57,303 bases of DNA from Spirogloea muscicola (GCA_009602725.1 WELB01000001.1:1989096-2046398); one strand, 5' to 3'; counted from the first letter of the stretch, positions 20,363 through 33,583 are shown. The notes: a model not told the origin generated them from the letters alone. Program-made: numbers and translations.

Positions 20363-22636
20363 TTAAGCATCTGAGGCATCACGGATACCATCAGCTGATA
20401 CTGCAAACTGCGCTGTGGCTGCCTTTAAGGACGGCGACTTATAGATGTGAGCAAATCGCTTGCCATCTGCCCAATAAAGAATGATCCGGTTGGTGCAAGC
20501 ATGCGACCAACTTTCACCTGCATCACAAACAGAGAGACAGTAACTATCAATCAAGGGCGCCAGCATAGACCATAGTAGAAGTACTGTTTGTGATTAAGCT
20601 TGCACATCAGCTACCACCAACAGACATGTGCCAACATATGGGCAGAAGTCCATGCTGCTGCCTTATCTGTGATTGAGAGGAGATAATTGTTGCAGCCTGG
20701 ACAAGGCCAGTAAGAATACTACTGTCATGACGGGCTACCTACCAAGGGCAGGAACCAACTTCGACTTTTCTCCATTGACCTTGGTTGTGACCTGATTGAT
20801 CAATACGACCTGTTTTCAAGGAATTCTCAGGTCAGTCTAGGCGCAACATGAACCCATTAATGGCAAGTCAGTCAAAGAGTAGTCTCCTGCTCATGACACT
20901 GCAAGACTTCTTAGAGTATGGCGGAGCACGCCATGCTGGTTAATAGCCGATATGCGCTCGTCTTGACGTTGGCTCAGGAGCTTACAGCCAGGTCATGTTG
21001 ATCAGAGATTGCCATGAGTTTCTGAGCCATGCCATTAAGAAGTCGGGACCGCTGAGCCATGTCATCAAAGTCTTGACGGAAGTGGAATGTAACACTGTCA
21101 ATGACTACCAACTTGACCTGTCTCCAGTAACACAACTGAACCTAATAAGCACAGAGAGCTCACTGCAATTTGACAAGAACCATAAAAGATTAGCAGACAA
21201 TCTAGCTTGATTGAAAGTGAATGGCATATCTGTCCACCGCAAATTGCAGGTCACCACTCACCTTCACATGCTCAGTGAGAAAATCATGAAGTGCGTTGAT
21301 CAGGCCCAGCTGCTCGACATAGTCGTATATTCTGAAATAGTATATGCTAGAGAGTATGTCACTATGAGTCATTGTTGCGAAGCTTTGCTTGACGCTTTCA
21401 AATCCTTGTGATGCAGCCTGTTTGTGCAGATCACTGATCCAAGCCTTTGACATTTCCAACGCTCTCTCCACCATAAAACTCCCCTCGGTGTCTGCAAACA
21501 ACCAGGGTAGTTGAGAGAATCCTCTGTAACACATACTCTGCCAGCAACTTCAATTATCTGAAATTGGCGGTCGTGTCCTGTCTGTTGAGCTGGCCTCTTT
21601 GTCATTGGCCATTTCAAAGCCCTCTACTTGCAATATCCATAAGCAAGTGAGGATTTAGGAGAAATATAGCGCATACCAATATAGACAGCCTCCCCTGAAA
21701 GGCCTCCAACTTCCAATGGCAACTGAACATTGATTGACAGTTGAATGCTGCGGACACGATGAGGAACATCAGGAACCTATGATTGTATTAGCAGCATCTG
21801 TGGCTCTCATGCATTGGTGACATCGCAAACTTGCAGATCAAGCGTTACCCCAGCTGCGTTTTCCCCACACCAGGAACGCCACCTAATTGAAGATAAGTTG
21901 CAGTTGTCAGCAGTCTTCACAGGGCTTCCAAATCCCTCATAAGACTACAGCATATAAAGGAGAGTGCAAAACATTCCTTGATCTGCCACCACTTACAAAT
22001 CTCGGTTACCTCCTGAGGACAAATACCACCACCCAGAATGCGATCCAACTCCTGACAGGATGTCAATATGCGTTTCCTGCCTTTCTCAAGCTCTAGCAAT
22101 TGCCACGCTGATTTTGCTCCTGCACCAATCAGGGTCCAGTGTCGAGTGCATGGAGAACAAGTAAATATGCAATCTCCAAGATACTGACAGCCAGGGTACG
22201 TTCAGCGACAAGCATATGGACCGATTTGACAGATAATTCAACATGGAGCGGACATTATTTTGAATCTGAAGCATGGCCTGTCACTGTGATAGAAGGGAAG
22301 GGCATACCTGCCACAGCTGTATCCGCAGTCGTGGTAGTGGAGGTCCATCTTGCCCTTGGAACAAGCTTGAGTATGCTCAGCGCTTCCTCGTGGGATATCG
22401 AGGCATCTGCAAGCGGCTGTGGTAGAGTAACTCCTTTTGCTGCTGAGAAGGTAAGGTCTGGTCCAGCTCTAGTAGATGCCACTCCAAAGAAACAGCGTGC
22501 GTGACTTCGTTGACGCAAGCATACCTTTTGCAAGCTCAACTGGTCCAACGCCCTGCAGGTCGCCAGTTGTAAGGAAGCCGGCCGAGAGGAGCTTCGACCG
22601 CAGCGTCGGTGGAAGAGCGAGGGAGATGACTTCCAT
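20363..22636 (-). CDS. RAD51C: DNA repair protein RAD51C
   Basis: A RAD51 paralogue for homologous recombination and crosslink repair; in other eukaryotes it works with XRCC3 and RAD51B. Nine exons keep phase throughout: 22636-22525, 22442-22308, 22092-21997, 21882-21849, 21747-21677, 21491-21262, 21117-20986, 20809-20743 and 20517-20363, giving 343 residues (human about 376). Order of elements: an N-terminal LPPTLRSKLLSAGFLTTGDL helix-hairpin-like domain, ELDRILGGGI, Walker A GVPGVGKTQLG (split over introns), GLSGEAVYIDTEGSFMVERA, Walker B LVVIDSVTFHFRQDFDD, and NQVTTKVNGEKSKLVPALGE then SWSHACTNR. The last residues IYKSPSLKAATAQFAVSADG and IRDASDA fit the family C-terminus. All catalytic elements are intact. 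The start ATG gives the expected short leader. Confidence 0.93.
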
Positions 22637-23516
22637 GGTGCTAGTCAGGAGCAAGTCGCCCGCTCGCCGGCGCGTCTCCACTACATTCAGAAGCAGCATT
22701 CTCTCAGTGGAATGGTAGGGAAGACTCTACATCACTGATGCACTGCGGCAGACCAGAGGAGGCAGAAGTGCTGCGAGCTTTCCGCCACACCGCGGCGGGG
22801 CGGCAGCCGTCGGGAGGTCTGCGATGGGGCAAGCGAGCCGCGCGCACCATGAGGCGCTGCGCCTGCGGCAGCGGCAGGACTGAAGCCTGCTGCTAGTGCT
22901 GAAGACACCGTTAGTGCTGCTCATAGCTCGTTGTGGCATGGGCGAGAGAAGGCGCGCGGGGCGCATGAAATGAAATGGAGGCCAGTTCAAGCCGATACAT
23001 TGTTCAGGCAGAGTCTAGGGCAAACTTAACAGGGCTACATAATAGGGAGACCTAAACTAAAAAGGAAGACGCAGGCTGCGACGCTCGGGAACCAGAAAAT
23101 GGGCATCGAACATCGATACACGAGCATGTTCCAAGAGGCCAAAAAGGTGGGGGGGGTGTGACGACTGTCGACGGTGGTTACGTAAGGCCAGCCCAACAAG
23201 CAAAGAAGGCCAGTGGCGCTCCCTTAGACGAGGACAGATCCACAGCGGCGAGTGGCGTTGGTAAGTGGGCGACGGAGCGACGGAGAAGCGGACGAGGGAG
23301 CATACCCATGGACCGCTTCACCGAAGCACCGCCCCCGTAGCCAAGCGCCTGCCCCACCTCCCTCGCGCCCGGGCCCCCGCCGCGGGGCCTGGCGTGCGCG
23401 TCGCCGCCGCGGCCGCTGCTGGCGGGCCCGGCGCCGCTGGAGGACCAGTCTTCTCCCCTCGTCAGGGCTCGCGGGACCGGCCGGGCGATCGAGAGCGCCT
23501 CCCCGCGGCTGCCACG
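22637..23516. promoter_or_regulatory. Divergent promoter region of RAD51C and beta-adaptin
   Basis: An 880-bp head-to-head intergenic region. It must contain both promoters and 5' UTRs. A family B retroelement tail (22943-23065, minus) lies within it, and the beta-adaptin side is very GC-rich from 23330. No TATA box or named operator could be identified. Confidence 0.5.
22943..23065 (-). mobile_element. Family B LINE tail inside the divergent promoter
   Basis: Plus-strand GAGAGAAGGCGCGCGGGGCG, then ATGAAATGGAGGCCAGTTCA and AGCCGATACATTGTTCAGGC, are the inverted family B 3' UTR, ending in the start of the UTR near ACCTAAACTAAAA. Only about 120 bp remain, with no coding sequence. Confidence 0.8.
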
Positions 23517-26500
23517 ATGAGCGGCCATGACTCCAAGTACTTCACGACGACCAAGAAGGGCGAGATCCACGAGCTCAAGGAGGAGCTTAACTCGCAGTAC
23601 AAGGTGCACCTCGGCCGAGCCGGCTTGCAGCTCCAGGCTGTGCAGCATGCCTCCAGCCGCCACGAAGGCCTGCAGGCTAGGAATGGCCAGCAGGCATTTG
23701 CGCGTATCTTGGGTCCTGGCCTGCTCGTCGGGCTCGGCTGGCATTAGTCCGTGAAGGCGCTACTGAGGCTCCGCTGCGAGGACACTCCTGTGGAGAGAAT
23801 GCAGAGGAGGTCAACGCCTGGCCCACACTTATGGGCTTGGAGTACACGCTGGCTCTTCTTTTGCAGGACAAGAGGAAGGATGCCGTCAAGAAGGTCATAG
23901 CAGCAATGACAGTCGGGAAGGACGTCTCGATGCTCTTCACGGACGTCGTGAACTGCATGCAGACGGAGAATCTGGAGCTCAAGAAGCTGGTCTATCTATA
24001 CCTCATCAACTATGCTAAGAGCCAGCCAGACCTTGCCATATTGGCAGTGAACACGTTCGTGAAGGTAGTGAAAGGCTGTACTACCTGTCCTCAGTCTTCA
24101 GCACTGCAGTGAGTTGTCTACAGACACGCTTATAAGGCACTGCTCAAAGAAGGCTTCTCACTTTATACCTTACTTCGTATTGTAGGACTCGCAAGACCCC
24201 AACCCTCTGATCAGGGCCTTGGCTGTGAGGACGATGGGTTGCATCCGTGTTGACAAGATCACTGAGTACCTTTGTGATCCGTTACAGCGATGCCTCAAGG
24301 TTTCACGCCCTCCACCAGCCTATGTAGCCCGTAAACCCGCTAGCTACGGTTGCTGATCAGCCACTCTGCTGCAGTGAGTGCTGACCTGTGTTGATGAAAG
24401 GACAGTGCACTGCTTTTCTGCTTTTTGTGTTCAGGACGAAGACCCATATGTGCGCAAGACTGCAGCCCTTTGTGTCGCCAAGTTGTATGACATAAATGCA
24501 GAGCTGGTGGAGGACCGCGGCTTTCTGGACGCTCTCAAGGAGATGATCTCCGATAGCAACCCCATGGTGGTGGCTAATGCTGTTGCTGGCCTTGCAGAGA
24601 TACAGGAGAGTACAAGCAAGTCTGTCTTTGAGATTACAAGTACCACTCTCTTCAAGCTCCTTGCTGCCCTCAACGAGTGCACAGAGTACAACGCCATACC
24701 CTGAATGTCGAAGCGTGCTCCATGTTGCAGTGCTATCCTTGTCAGGCTTCTTTACTTGTCTGCAAGCACGTGAACCTGACCAGACTTTTGTATCCAGGTG
24801 GGGCCAGGTCTTCATCCTGGATTCGTTGGCCAAGTACAAGGCTAGTGATGTGCGGGATGCTGAGAGCATTGTTGAGAGAGTGACGCCAAGATTGCAGCAT
24901 GCCAATTGTGCCGTTGTCCTCTCTGCTGTCAAGGTGAGGTACACAGAGACGGCCTCCGCTAAATTTGCTATGAGGTTACCCTTGAGTCACAATGCACAAT
25001 CAAATTTTGTGAGCAGTTGTCTTCTACTACGGTATCATATTGTGCACACCATAATCTTGTGGAGTGTTGTACTTTGTGTGATTTATTGCTCAGGTGATCT
25101 TGCAGCAGATGGAGCTCATCACAAGCATTGACATTGTTAGAACACTGACGAAGAAGATGGCACCTCCCCTTGTCACACTCCTGTCCTCAGAGCCAGAGAT
25201 TCAATATGTTGCCCTTCGGAATATCAATCTCATTGTGCAGCGTCGTCCTGGAGTCTTGGCACACGAGATTAAGGTAGTATTGTCTTCCTATATTGTATTT
25301 CCAACTAAGTCTGACCTGCTCGTCAACCTTGTAAAACCAGCTTCTGGAGCTTGATTTGCAAGACAGTTGTACAGCTTGGAAGGACATAGCCATGACTTTC
25401 TCACCTTGGCAGTCAGCTTGACCTACAAAGAGCTTAGGGGTTGATTGTGTGCAGGTGTTCTTCTGCAAATACAACGATCCTATTTACGTCAAGCTGGAAA
25501 AACTGGAGATAATGATCAAGCTGGCTTCTGATAGAAACATAGACCAGGTACCCTTCACATCACTGTCTCACGGAATGGATGCTCTCTATTCTGGTCACAA
25601 TAATGTGTGCTGTAAGAGAGTTGCCCTATACTGGCACTCAGTAGGCACTCAGCAAAGCCCTCCTTGCCCTCCATGAGAAACTTATCATGGGGGCAGAAGT
25701 ATGGACTGGTGCTCAGCTTGATGTCTGATATAGAGAATAGGCATGCGGCACTCACAGTCATCAGTTTAAATGGTCAGGTTCTCCTAGAATTCAAGGAGTA
25801 TGCTACAGAGGTCGATGTAGATTTTGTTAGGAAAGCTGTCAGGGCCATAGGAAGGTGTGCAATCAAGCTGGAGCGGGCAACTGAGCGTTGTATCAACGTT
25901 CTCCTGGACTTGATCAAATTGAAAGTCAACTATGTGGTACAAGAGGCCATCATTGTAATCAAGGACATTTTCCGACGATATCCAAATACGTATGTTGCCC
26001 ATCTTGTTGATACGCTTTGACCTTTCTTTCAAAGAGGAGTACGAAATGCTTACTTTCAAGTCTACTACAGATTCAAGACATGCAGGATTTCTTTAAGTTC
26101 AAAGGAACGCTGTAAAATGAGCGATTGCCATAGCTTGTGCCAGCAATTTTTAAAGCTCCAGCATTGCTGTTTCAGGTACGAGTCCATTATTGCGACATTG
26201 TGTGAGAGCCTTGATACCCTTGACGAGCCAGAGGCCAAGGTAGAAATCTCTTGTCCTCACTACGTCCATGTACAAATTGTGTATGACATAGCTGCTGGTC
26301 TCCCAGTGTCTGCCTGTCGGCTGGGCCCTACAGCTTCCACCTTGAACTCATATTGGGCAGACTGCACCCTCACTAGACATGGAGATATTTATGTCTGAGC
26401 TTCAGAGTAATTTGAAGGGGAGGAGTCATGTTCATGTAACGTGATCGTGGATTGTGTCAGGCATCCATGATATGGATCATTGGCGAGTACGCAGAGAGAA

Positions 26501-28707
26501 TAGACAATGCCGATGAGTTGCTGGAGAGTTTTCTAGAGGGCTTCCCAGAAGAAACTGCACAAGTGCAGCTTCAATTACTCACTGCTGCCGTTAAGCTCTT
26601 CCTGAAGAAACCGACTGAAGGGCCACAGCAGATGATACAGGTAACACAGCTTGAACTAATCGGAATAGGCCATCAGACTGAAGCTTGTCTATCATGTGAG
26701 TCACGCACTTTAGACCGCCACAATATCTTACAAAGCCCGGGTTTCAGAATTCAATGCTGGACATGGTTGTAGGTCGTCCTGAACAATGCCACACAGGAGA
26801 CAGACAACCCGGATCTGCGTGACCGCGCTTTCGTCTATTGGCGACTGCTATCAACAGATCCAGAGGTAGGGAGTACACTCTGTCACCCACGCTCTTGCAA
26901 ATGTCATTGCTGCGCAGTGCAGTGCCTCCAGTGCTTGCTCGTGAAGTATTTTCACAACCTTCCCTTTTCAAGTTCATTCTCCAAGTTTCAGCCAATCTTA
27001 GCTGCAGGCTCCGTAATGAGGTCGTTACTTCTTGTGAATTTTTGAAGATAGCAGCTGACTGATTGTCTTCACTGGCTTGTGTGCGACACAGGCTGCAAAG
27101 GATGTTGTGTTGGCAGAAAAGCCTATCATCAGCGATGAGATCAATGACTTTGAGCCTTCATTGTTGGATCTGCTTTTGGCCAACATCGCAACCTTGGCGT
27201 CCGTTTATCACAAGCCCCCAGAAGCATTCGTGTCCCGCGTTCCTGCCACTGCACAGACCGCTTCTGTAGATGCTGAGACAGACGACCTCTACAATGACGG
27301 TCAGCTTGGCATAAGCGGTGCCGAAGACTCCTCGGCTCCTGTGCCAGCATCATCGCTCGATGGTGTAGGGACAAGATCAGTTGCTGCATCAGCTGCTCCT
27401 CCTGTGGCTTCAACCAAGACCTTGCCACCACTGCAGCAAGCCCCCCAAGCTGCAGGTCCAGATTTACTGGGTGATCTGGTGGGGCTCGACTCCAATGGCA
27501 CAGTGCCCGGGAACACACCGCCGGCTGCTGAGTAAGGAGGAACCCCTGCATGTATGACTGCACATGCTTTTCAAAGAGATAAGCATCTGAGAGCTCCCCA
27601 ATCAACACTGTTGTACTGAAATTTCTAGATTTTACCTGCAGGGTCGCATTGCCTGTTCTACTGGCTGCCTCAGCAGGGCAGGGACTGCAAATCAGTGGTA
27701 CATTGACAAGACAAAGCGGAGCCGTCTTCTACAACCTCGGATTCGACAACAGCAGTCCGGTGCCGCTTGATGGCTTCATGATCCAGTTCAACAAGAACAC
27801 ATTCGGCATAGCACCCGCTGCCCCCCTCCAGGTCGATTTTGCTCTTTCACATCACACTGTCCCAAGATAAGCGTTTGCGCTTCAACCTCTTTACATCTAA
27901 CTCTCCCCTGTGCAGGTCCCACTCCTACAGCCAGGTGGATCAGCTTCAGTCCTGCTCCCGCTGGCACTATTCCAGAACTTATCTCCTCCTCCTCCTACTT
28001 CAGTTCTTCAGGTGGCCATTAAAAACAATCAGCAGCCTGTTTGGTACTTCACAGACTCTGTTCCTCTGCATGTTTTCTTTTCTGAAGAAGGCAGAGTGGA
28101 ACGAGCTGCTTTCTTGGAGGTGAGCACGGGAGCACAGTGCCTGCTAAATCCATATGCACTGTATTGTCTGGCCTTGTCAGAGCCACATGAAATAACCTGC
28201 AGTTAGTTGCCGCTTACATTATTATTACTATTACAGACGTGGAAGTCGTTACCCGATGCCAATGAGGTTACGAGAGAATTCCCGGAGAGTATCATCAGCA
28301 ATCTCGATGTCACTCTTGAAAGGCTTGCTTCCAACTACGTCTTCTTTGTTGCTAAGCGTCGTCTGAAAGACACAAACAAGGTAAGCTGGCACTCGGCACC
28401 TCGCAGCAGGCTCAAGATTGCTTGACCATAGAAACATTGGAGCATTGGGCACAAAGTGCTGTTGACATCCTCCCTTGACATGTAGCGGTGGCAGACATGC
28501 AGCAACCTCCTGACGTACTTTGTTGCTGGTTATGGTGGACGCATGCAGGATGCTATCTATACTTCGGTGAAACTAGTGTCAAATGTGCCTCTTTTGGTGG
28601 AGTTCACTTTCGCTTCTGGCATCCCTGGCGTGACCTGTGCCGTTAAGACGCCTTCAGTAGAGTATACGCCACTCTTCTTCGAGAGTGTTGAGAAGTTGCT
28701 ACAATGA
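23517..28707 (+). CDS. Beta-adaptin, large subunit of AP-1/AP-2 clathrin adaptor
   Basis: Large beta subunit of a clathrin adaptor complex. It acts at trans-Golgi or plasma membrane, binding clathrin and dileucine cargo. Sixteen exons, all in phase: 23517-23603, 23867-24064, 24186-24299, 24435-24685, 24798-24933, 25094-25273, 25455-25547, 25778-25989, 26176-26239, 26461-26640, 26773-26865, 27092-27531, 27642-27831, 27916-28119, 28237-28380 and 28549-28707; 914 residues. The N-terminus [17 protein letters not shown] and blocks such as [40 protein letters not shown] and [20 protein letters not shown] are close to plant beta-adaptins. The helical trunk covers about residues 1-580. A Ser/Ala/Pro-rich hinge with a clathrin-box-like LLGDL follows to about 683, then the appendage domain ([32 protein letters not shown]). 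As in plants, AP-1 and AP-2 beta cannot be told apart by sequence. Confidence 0.96.
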
Positions 28708-29024
28708 GAACTCAGTTTCCCACTTTTGGCATCTCGCTAGTTCCTGAAGTGCACATTGCTGGCAGTATGCCTCACCATCCATAACACTGGACTGATTATG
28801 TTGGCTTGACATGTGACTGATCTGCAAGCCCTCTGCCAAGTGCCAACTTCAAGCTCTGTAGAACGGCCAATGAAAGGTGGCAAACAGCCAGACAAGTAGA
28901 TGTCTTGCACCTTAACGTCAAATAGTGAGGCTGCAGACAAGATGCAGGGCCACTACTGCACAGCCCTCCCTGCCACTTGAAGCGGCAGACTTACTTCAAG
29001 ACTGGGCTGTAGTGTAGCGAGAAG
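28708..29024. other. 3' flank of beta-adaptin
   Basis: 3' UTR and spacer between beta-adaptin and the family A LINE copy. No ORF of interest. The point where the element starts is set by the first match to LINE coding at about 29025. Confidence 0.4.
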
Positions 29025-29993
29025 CCCAATGCAAGCCCACTCGGCCTCTTCCCCGGGGGCTGCGGCGTGGCTCCAGGCCCTCCCCCTCTACGACGCCCTC
29101 ACCCTCCCGGACGAGGTATTCCGAAGTGCCGTCCACCGGCTCCTGGGCCTACTGCCGCCATGTCTCCAGGGTGTGCGTCAATGTGAGTGTGGCGAGCGCG
29201 GGACCGAGCCTGGAGAGCTGGCTGCTCATGTTCTGCGCTGTTCCCACGGCGGAGAGCGGACAGCGGCCCACGACCGCCTCCGCGACGTAATGCATGGCAT
29301 CCTGTTGGAGGCTGGTTTCTCCGTGGCAGCAGAGCACTCCGGAATCATGCCAATCCAGCACAGGGCCGACGGTCTCCATGCCAGGCGTGTAGACCTGGTG
29401 GCCACCCGACAGGCCGGCGGGCCACGTCTTCTCCTGGACGTGGTGACTACTGATGCCTATGACCGCTCACACCCAGCCAAATGTGCCACCACGGCTGGGT
29501 ATGCGGTCGCCTGCGCTGCTCGGGCCAAAGAGCTGAAGTACGCGGATCATCCGCGGGAAGACGAGTTCTTCCCGTTGGCCATCGACACACATGGGGCGCT
29601 GGGCGCTCGGTGGCTCGAGCTGCTCACCCAGCTCGCCCGCCACACCATCGCCCGGCGCTTCCATGGGGAGCCGGTTGACTTCCCTGCAGCCGGGTCGCTG
29701 GCGCAAGTGTATCGAATGCGCCTGGCCGTCTCGCTGCAGAGGTCCATGGCCCGGGCGCTGCACCTTCGTGCCGGCAGAGCCCTCGCTGCTGCCTCTGGCT
29801 CTGGCCAGGGGACCCACTTCCAGGAGCCCAGCATCTCTGATCTGCGGCTGCTTAGCAGGGGTTACTGAGTGTCTCGTAGCAGCTTTGTTTCTGTTACTTA
29901 GCGCTTCCCCTGGCCCCCTTCTCGTACTCTGTTCATTCTTTTTCGGGCTGGTTGTTCCAGCCCCTATTTCAATGGGCGAGCACTTTCTTCAAT
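29025..29993 (+). mobile_element. LINE family A, intact C-terminal third (zinc knuckle and restriction-like endonuclease)
   Basis: An uninterrupted frame to the stop at 29868 corresponds to the end of the LINE polyprotein, downstream of the reverse transcriptase. From the N-terminus: a linker (SSPGAAAWLQALPL), a zinc knuckle C-E-C..H-V-L-R-C (QCECGERG, ELAAHVLRCSHGGER), then the endonuclease-like core with RRVDLVATRQAGGPRLLLDV. The Asp of RRVD and the Asp of LLLDV lie in the spacing expected for a PD-(D/E)XK nuclease, as in R2-type elements. It ends DLRLLSRGY. The 3' UTR holds the hairpin GGGCTGG-TTGTT-CCAGCCC (29945-29963) and ends at GAGCACTTTCTTC. The copy is 5'-truncated but its remaining frame is unbroken, so it is young. 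Confidence 0.88.
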
Positions 29994-30139
29994 GCAAGTT
30001 GTCCGTCTGGGGGCAGCATTTGGTTACTTCCTCTCACAGCAATCGCCTTCACAATGGAAGAGCTCTTTCTTCTTGTTTGTGGCTGGGCCTTGTACAGCCA
30101 TCGCCCCATTCTGCCAGAACTTGTGCTTGGCCTTGCATG

Positions 30140-30440
30140 CTCCCACGATCCTTCTCTGTGTAGTCCTTTTTTCGGCACCTCTTTCTTTGGCTTTGGACAT
30201 TGTCCATTCTTTTTGGGCTGGCTTTGGGCGAGCACTTCTCTCTTCCCTCACTGCATGGACAGTCTTCCAGCTCCTCCTACTTTCCTTTCCTGGGTTTCAT
30301 TTCATGTGGCCCCACTTGTTGCACTTACTGGTTGTTGCCTGTACAGTGTACTGGATTGAATTGGCCACCCTTTCATTTTAAAGACGCAAATTCCTCGTTT
30401 CACGCGCACCGCACGCCTTCCCCCTCCTCTCGGTGTCGGA
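30140..30440 (+). mobile_element. Family D tail followed by a family B tail
   Basis: CGGCACCTCTTTCTTTGGCT to TTTTTGGGCTGGCTTTGGGC at about 30172-30230 is a family D end, also present inverted at 7330-7410 and 47373-47470. GGATTGAATTGGCCACCCTT at about 30353 to CACCGCACGCCTTC at about 30420 is a family B terminus. It directly precedes the ALG2 5' region. Confidence 0.65.
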
Positions 30441-30677
30441 GCCTGCACGGCAACGTGGGCGTGCCCGCCATTACCGCCGGCGTTGCCGCCGCCGCCGCCG
30501 CCGCAGGGGCAGCAGGCTTCCCGATCGGGGGTGCCGTACCGCGCGGAGGTAACGGAGACGGTGCCGTGGCTAAGGGGCGGCAGTCTCCGTGCCGGCCCCG
30601 AGCAGCAGTCGCCCACTATCGACAGGCGCCGCGCGAGCACGTTCCGCGGCGCCGCCGCAAGGCTCCTTGGCGGCGCC

Positions 30678-33583
30678 ATGCCGCCGCCTCCGCCAGCGCC
30701 GGCGGCGCGGGGCCCGCTGCGCGTCGCCATCTGCCACCCTGACCTCGGCATTGGTAGGCCCTGAGTGCCGATGCTCCTTGGCAAACCATGCGCTCTGCTG
30801 GTCCATTGGCCTTCTCCCGCGCCAGTGCCGTCCACAAGCATGGCAGCGAGTTCATACGTGCCGTCGGATGTCGAGCAGGCGGCGCCGAGCGCCTCATCGT
30901 GGACGCAGCGGTGGAGCTAGCAGCCCGGGGGCACGCCGTCCACGTCTTCACCGCGCACCATGACCCGAGCCGCTGCTTTGAGGAGACCGTCACCGGTACG
31001 GCTTGTCGGTCGTCACCACCTCGGGTCCAGCCAGCTTCACAGCAGATCATTTACAGGCCTGCGAACGATCTGTCAAGCTCGACATTGTAGGGCGGCAGCC
31101 TCAGCCCTTTGCTGTTCTGCACAATGACATACCTCCAGAGTGCACGCAGGACGATTCCCTGTGTCGGTGTATGGCGACTTCCTCCCCCGCCACATCTTCT
31201 ACCGCTTCCACGCAGTCTGCGCATACTTACGCTGCTGTTATGTAGCGCTGGCTATGGTCCTCTGGTGGCCCCATTTTGATGTGGTATTGGCAGATCAAGT
31301 GTCTGCTGTCATACCAATTCTCCATCTTGCCAAGGGATCCAAGGTACTATTTTCACCATTGGCTGGTGGTTTCCACCATCAGCATGGTTGACGTGCAGTG
31401 GCTCTAATGAGGAATCCTAAAATTTGGTCCATGGACAAGCATGCCTGCCGCAGGTTGCTCAGAAGGCAATTGCTGCATAAGTCACCATGACATATGTCCA
31501 TGTCCTCTATTGCATTCCCTTGGAATCACCTAATCAGAAGCATGACATGACTTGCATTCTACTGCCCTCCAGTATCAGATGTATTTGAGGTCACACATAA
31601 ATCCTTGACTCTTTCTTGTGAAACTGAAACCCATTCCGAGCACACTCAAGTGCGTTACAGGTACTGTTCTATTGCCACTATCCTGACAAGCTGTTGGCAA
31701 CGAGGACTACAGCAGTCAAGAAACTATACAGGCAGCCAATTGACTGGATGGAGCAAGTCACAACTGGTGAGGACCTCAAAGCACCCATCCACTCTGCAGC
31801 CCAATCCACCCCTGCAATCACTTGGTACTTATGTTGGATAGCTAAAGACAAGTCGGCTGGCCTTCTGTAGCCTAACTAATTATGTGATTATGGAATTATG
31901 TGCATTTCACAGGTCAAGCAGACCGGATAGTTGTGAACAGCACTTTCACGGCTGAGACCTTCTCCCAGGCATTCCAGTCTCTGTCCTCACGGGGATTGAA
32001 GCCGGCAGTGCTGTACCCTGCAGTCGATATTGCACAGTACGACTCCATTGCACCTCCCACGCCACCAAGAAGGAATATGACGAGCATCATAAGAGCAGGT
32101 GGCAATTTGGCTGACATCCCTGGTTTACCTGCTGCCTCGTGAGCCTTCGCACTTGCGGCAAAGTCCCATCCCCCTTATGACTGTGCAGGTCTCTAGATTA
32201 GGGCTCTGAGGCTCTGTAGAAGTACAAGCGCCAGCTTGCTGCTAAGAACAGCTTTCTAGAGACTGCTTGCAGGAGCCAGGCTTGAAAGCAATGATTACTG
32301 AAGCTCTTGCATTGTTCTGCTGCCACAGGCGAATATTTCTGTCCATAAATAGGTTTGAGAGGAAGAAAGGTGTAGAGCTGGCTATCTTGGCATATGGCAT
32401 CTGCAATCGGCGGGAAATGGCTGCTCGCGAGCAAGAGTCACCTGCAAAACGGTTGGATGCATATGGGGACGTGAAGCTTGTCATAGCAGGTAGGCTAGAC
32501 TCACTACCTCTGATTCCTTGGACTCATTGCTGGAGATCTGTATAAGCTGCAATCGGCAACTTCCCCCCCACTCCCCCCCCACCTTCCTTCAGCATTGCCC
32601 GCTTCAAATTTCTTTACTGTTGCACCAGTGACTTTGCAAGCGTCACTGGAAGCCGGGCTCCTCGACTTCTTGGACATCTTGCTGATTATGTATGATGTGC
32701 ATTATGACCAATGCATTTCTGGCGAGCTTGATTCAACCACTGTACTCAAGGCCGTGTTTTCCCCCTCTCTGTTCTTAAGCATTCTGTCTATTAGGCTCAC
32801 CCTTGCCTGTTGATACATGTGGCAGCAAGCATTGGCGCCCTGACATCTGTGCAGAGTTGCTACGGCCTTGTTGTGTAGGCGGTTATGATCCTAGGCTACG
32901 GGAGAACCGAGACTACTTGTCTTACTTGATCAGGCTGGCAGAGGAAGAAGGTGTAAGCCACAGCACATTCTTCTTGCCATCCTTTACAATGGACCAAAAG
33001 GTCAAATTGCTCTCCGCATCTGTTTGTGTGATATACACGCCACAGGTAAGGCTAGTCCTCCTCGTCAACTTACTATACTCACTGTGGCCCCGCTACTAAG
33101 ACCTTGAAACACACATATCTAGAGGCTTCAGTAGGGCTACTGAGGTAGTCACAAGTTGTACAGCTGTTATGTTGTCATGTCTGAGATTACTTGCCGACGT
33201 TGCTTTGCTCATATGTTGGACACATTGGTCAGGTCTGCACTCCCTAGCAATGAAGCATGCATGTACCACCAACATTCATTAGGTGTCCTTCCTGCACACA
33301 GAATGAGCACTTCGGCATTGTTCCATTGGAGGCGATGGCAGCCAGGCGGCCCGTCATAGCGTGCAACAGTGGAGGGCCTTGCGAGACTGTAGAGCACAAC
33401 TCAACTGGATTTCTCTGCGATCCAACTCCAAAAAGCTTTGCGGCTGCCATGGTAGCTCTGATTGATCAACCAAATAGAGCACAGGTCATGGGCCAGGCAG
33501 CCAGGCGACATGTGGAGAATAGGTTTTCACGAACCATATTTGGGGACCACCTTGACCAGTTAGTCAGGGATCTGGCAGCCTGA
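30678..33583 (+). CDS. ALG2: Alpha-1,3/1,6-mannosyltransferase ALG2
   Basis: Adds the first alpha-1,3 and alpha-1,6 mannoses to the dolichol-linked oligosaccharide on the cytosolic face of the ER. Exons are 30678-30753, 30879-30995, 31150-31343, 31661-31766, 31913-32099, 32329-32489, 32879-33045 and 33302-33583, roughly 425-430 residues. All joins keep phase except between 32099 and 32329, where a short extra exon or a different splice site is needed. Family signatures are [91 protein letters not shown], and the GT4 acidic motif [20 protein letters not shown] then [10 protein letters not shown]. The start gives a short Pro/Ala leader before the conserved core. A LINE tail lies about 240 bp upstream. 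Confidence 0.93.

Noticed and set aside
22727-22990. A minus-strand 87-codon frame beginning in the family B tail
   Set aside because: It starts inside retroelement UTR and runs into promoter DNA. It has no domain.
29466-29834. Minus-strand frames of about 95-116 codons over the family A LINE
   Set aside because: They are antisense shadows of the intact LINE coding frame.
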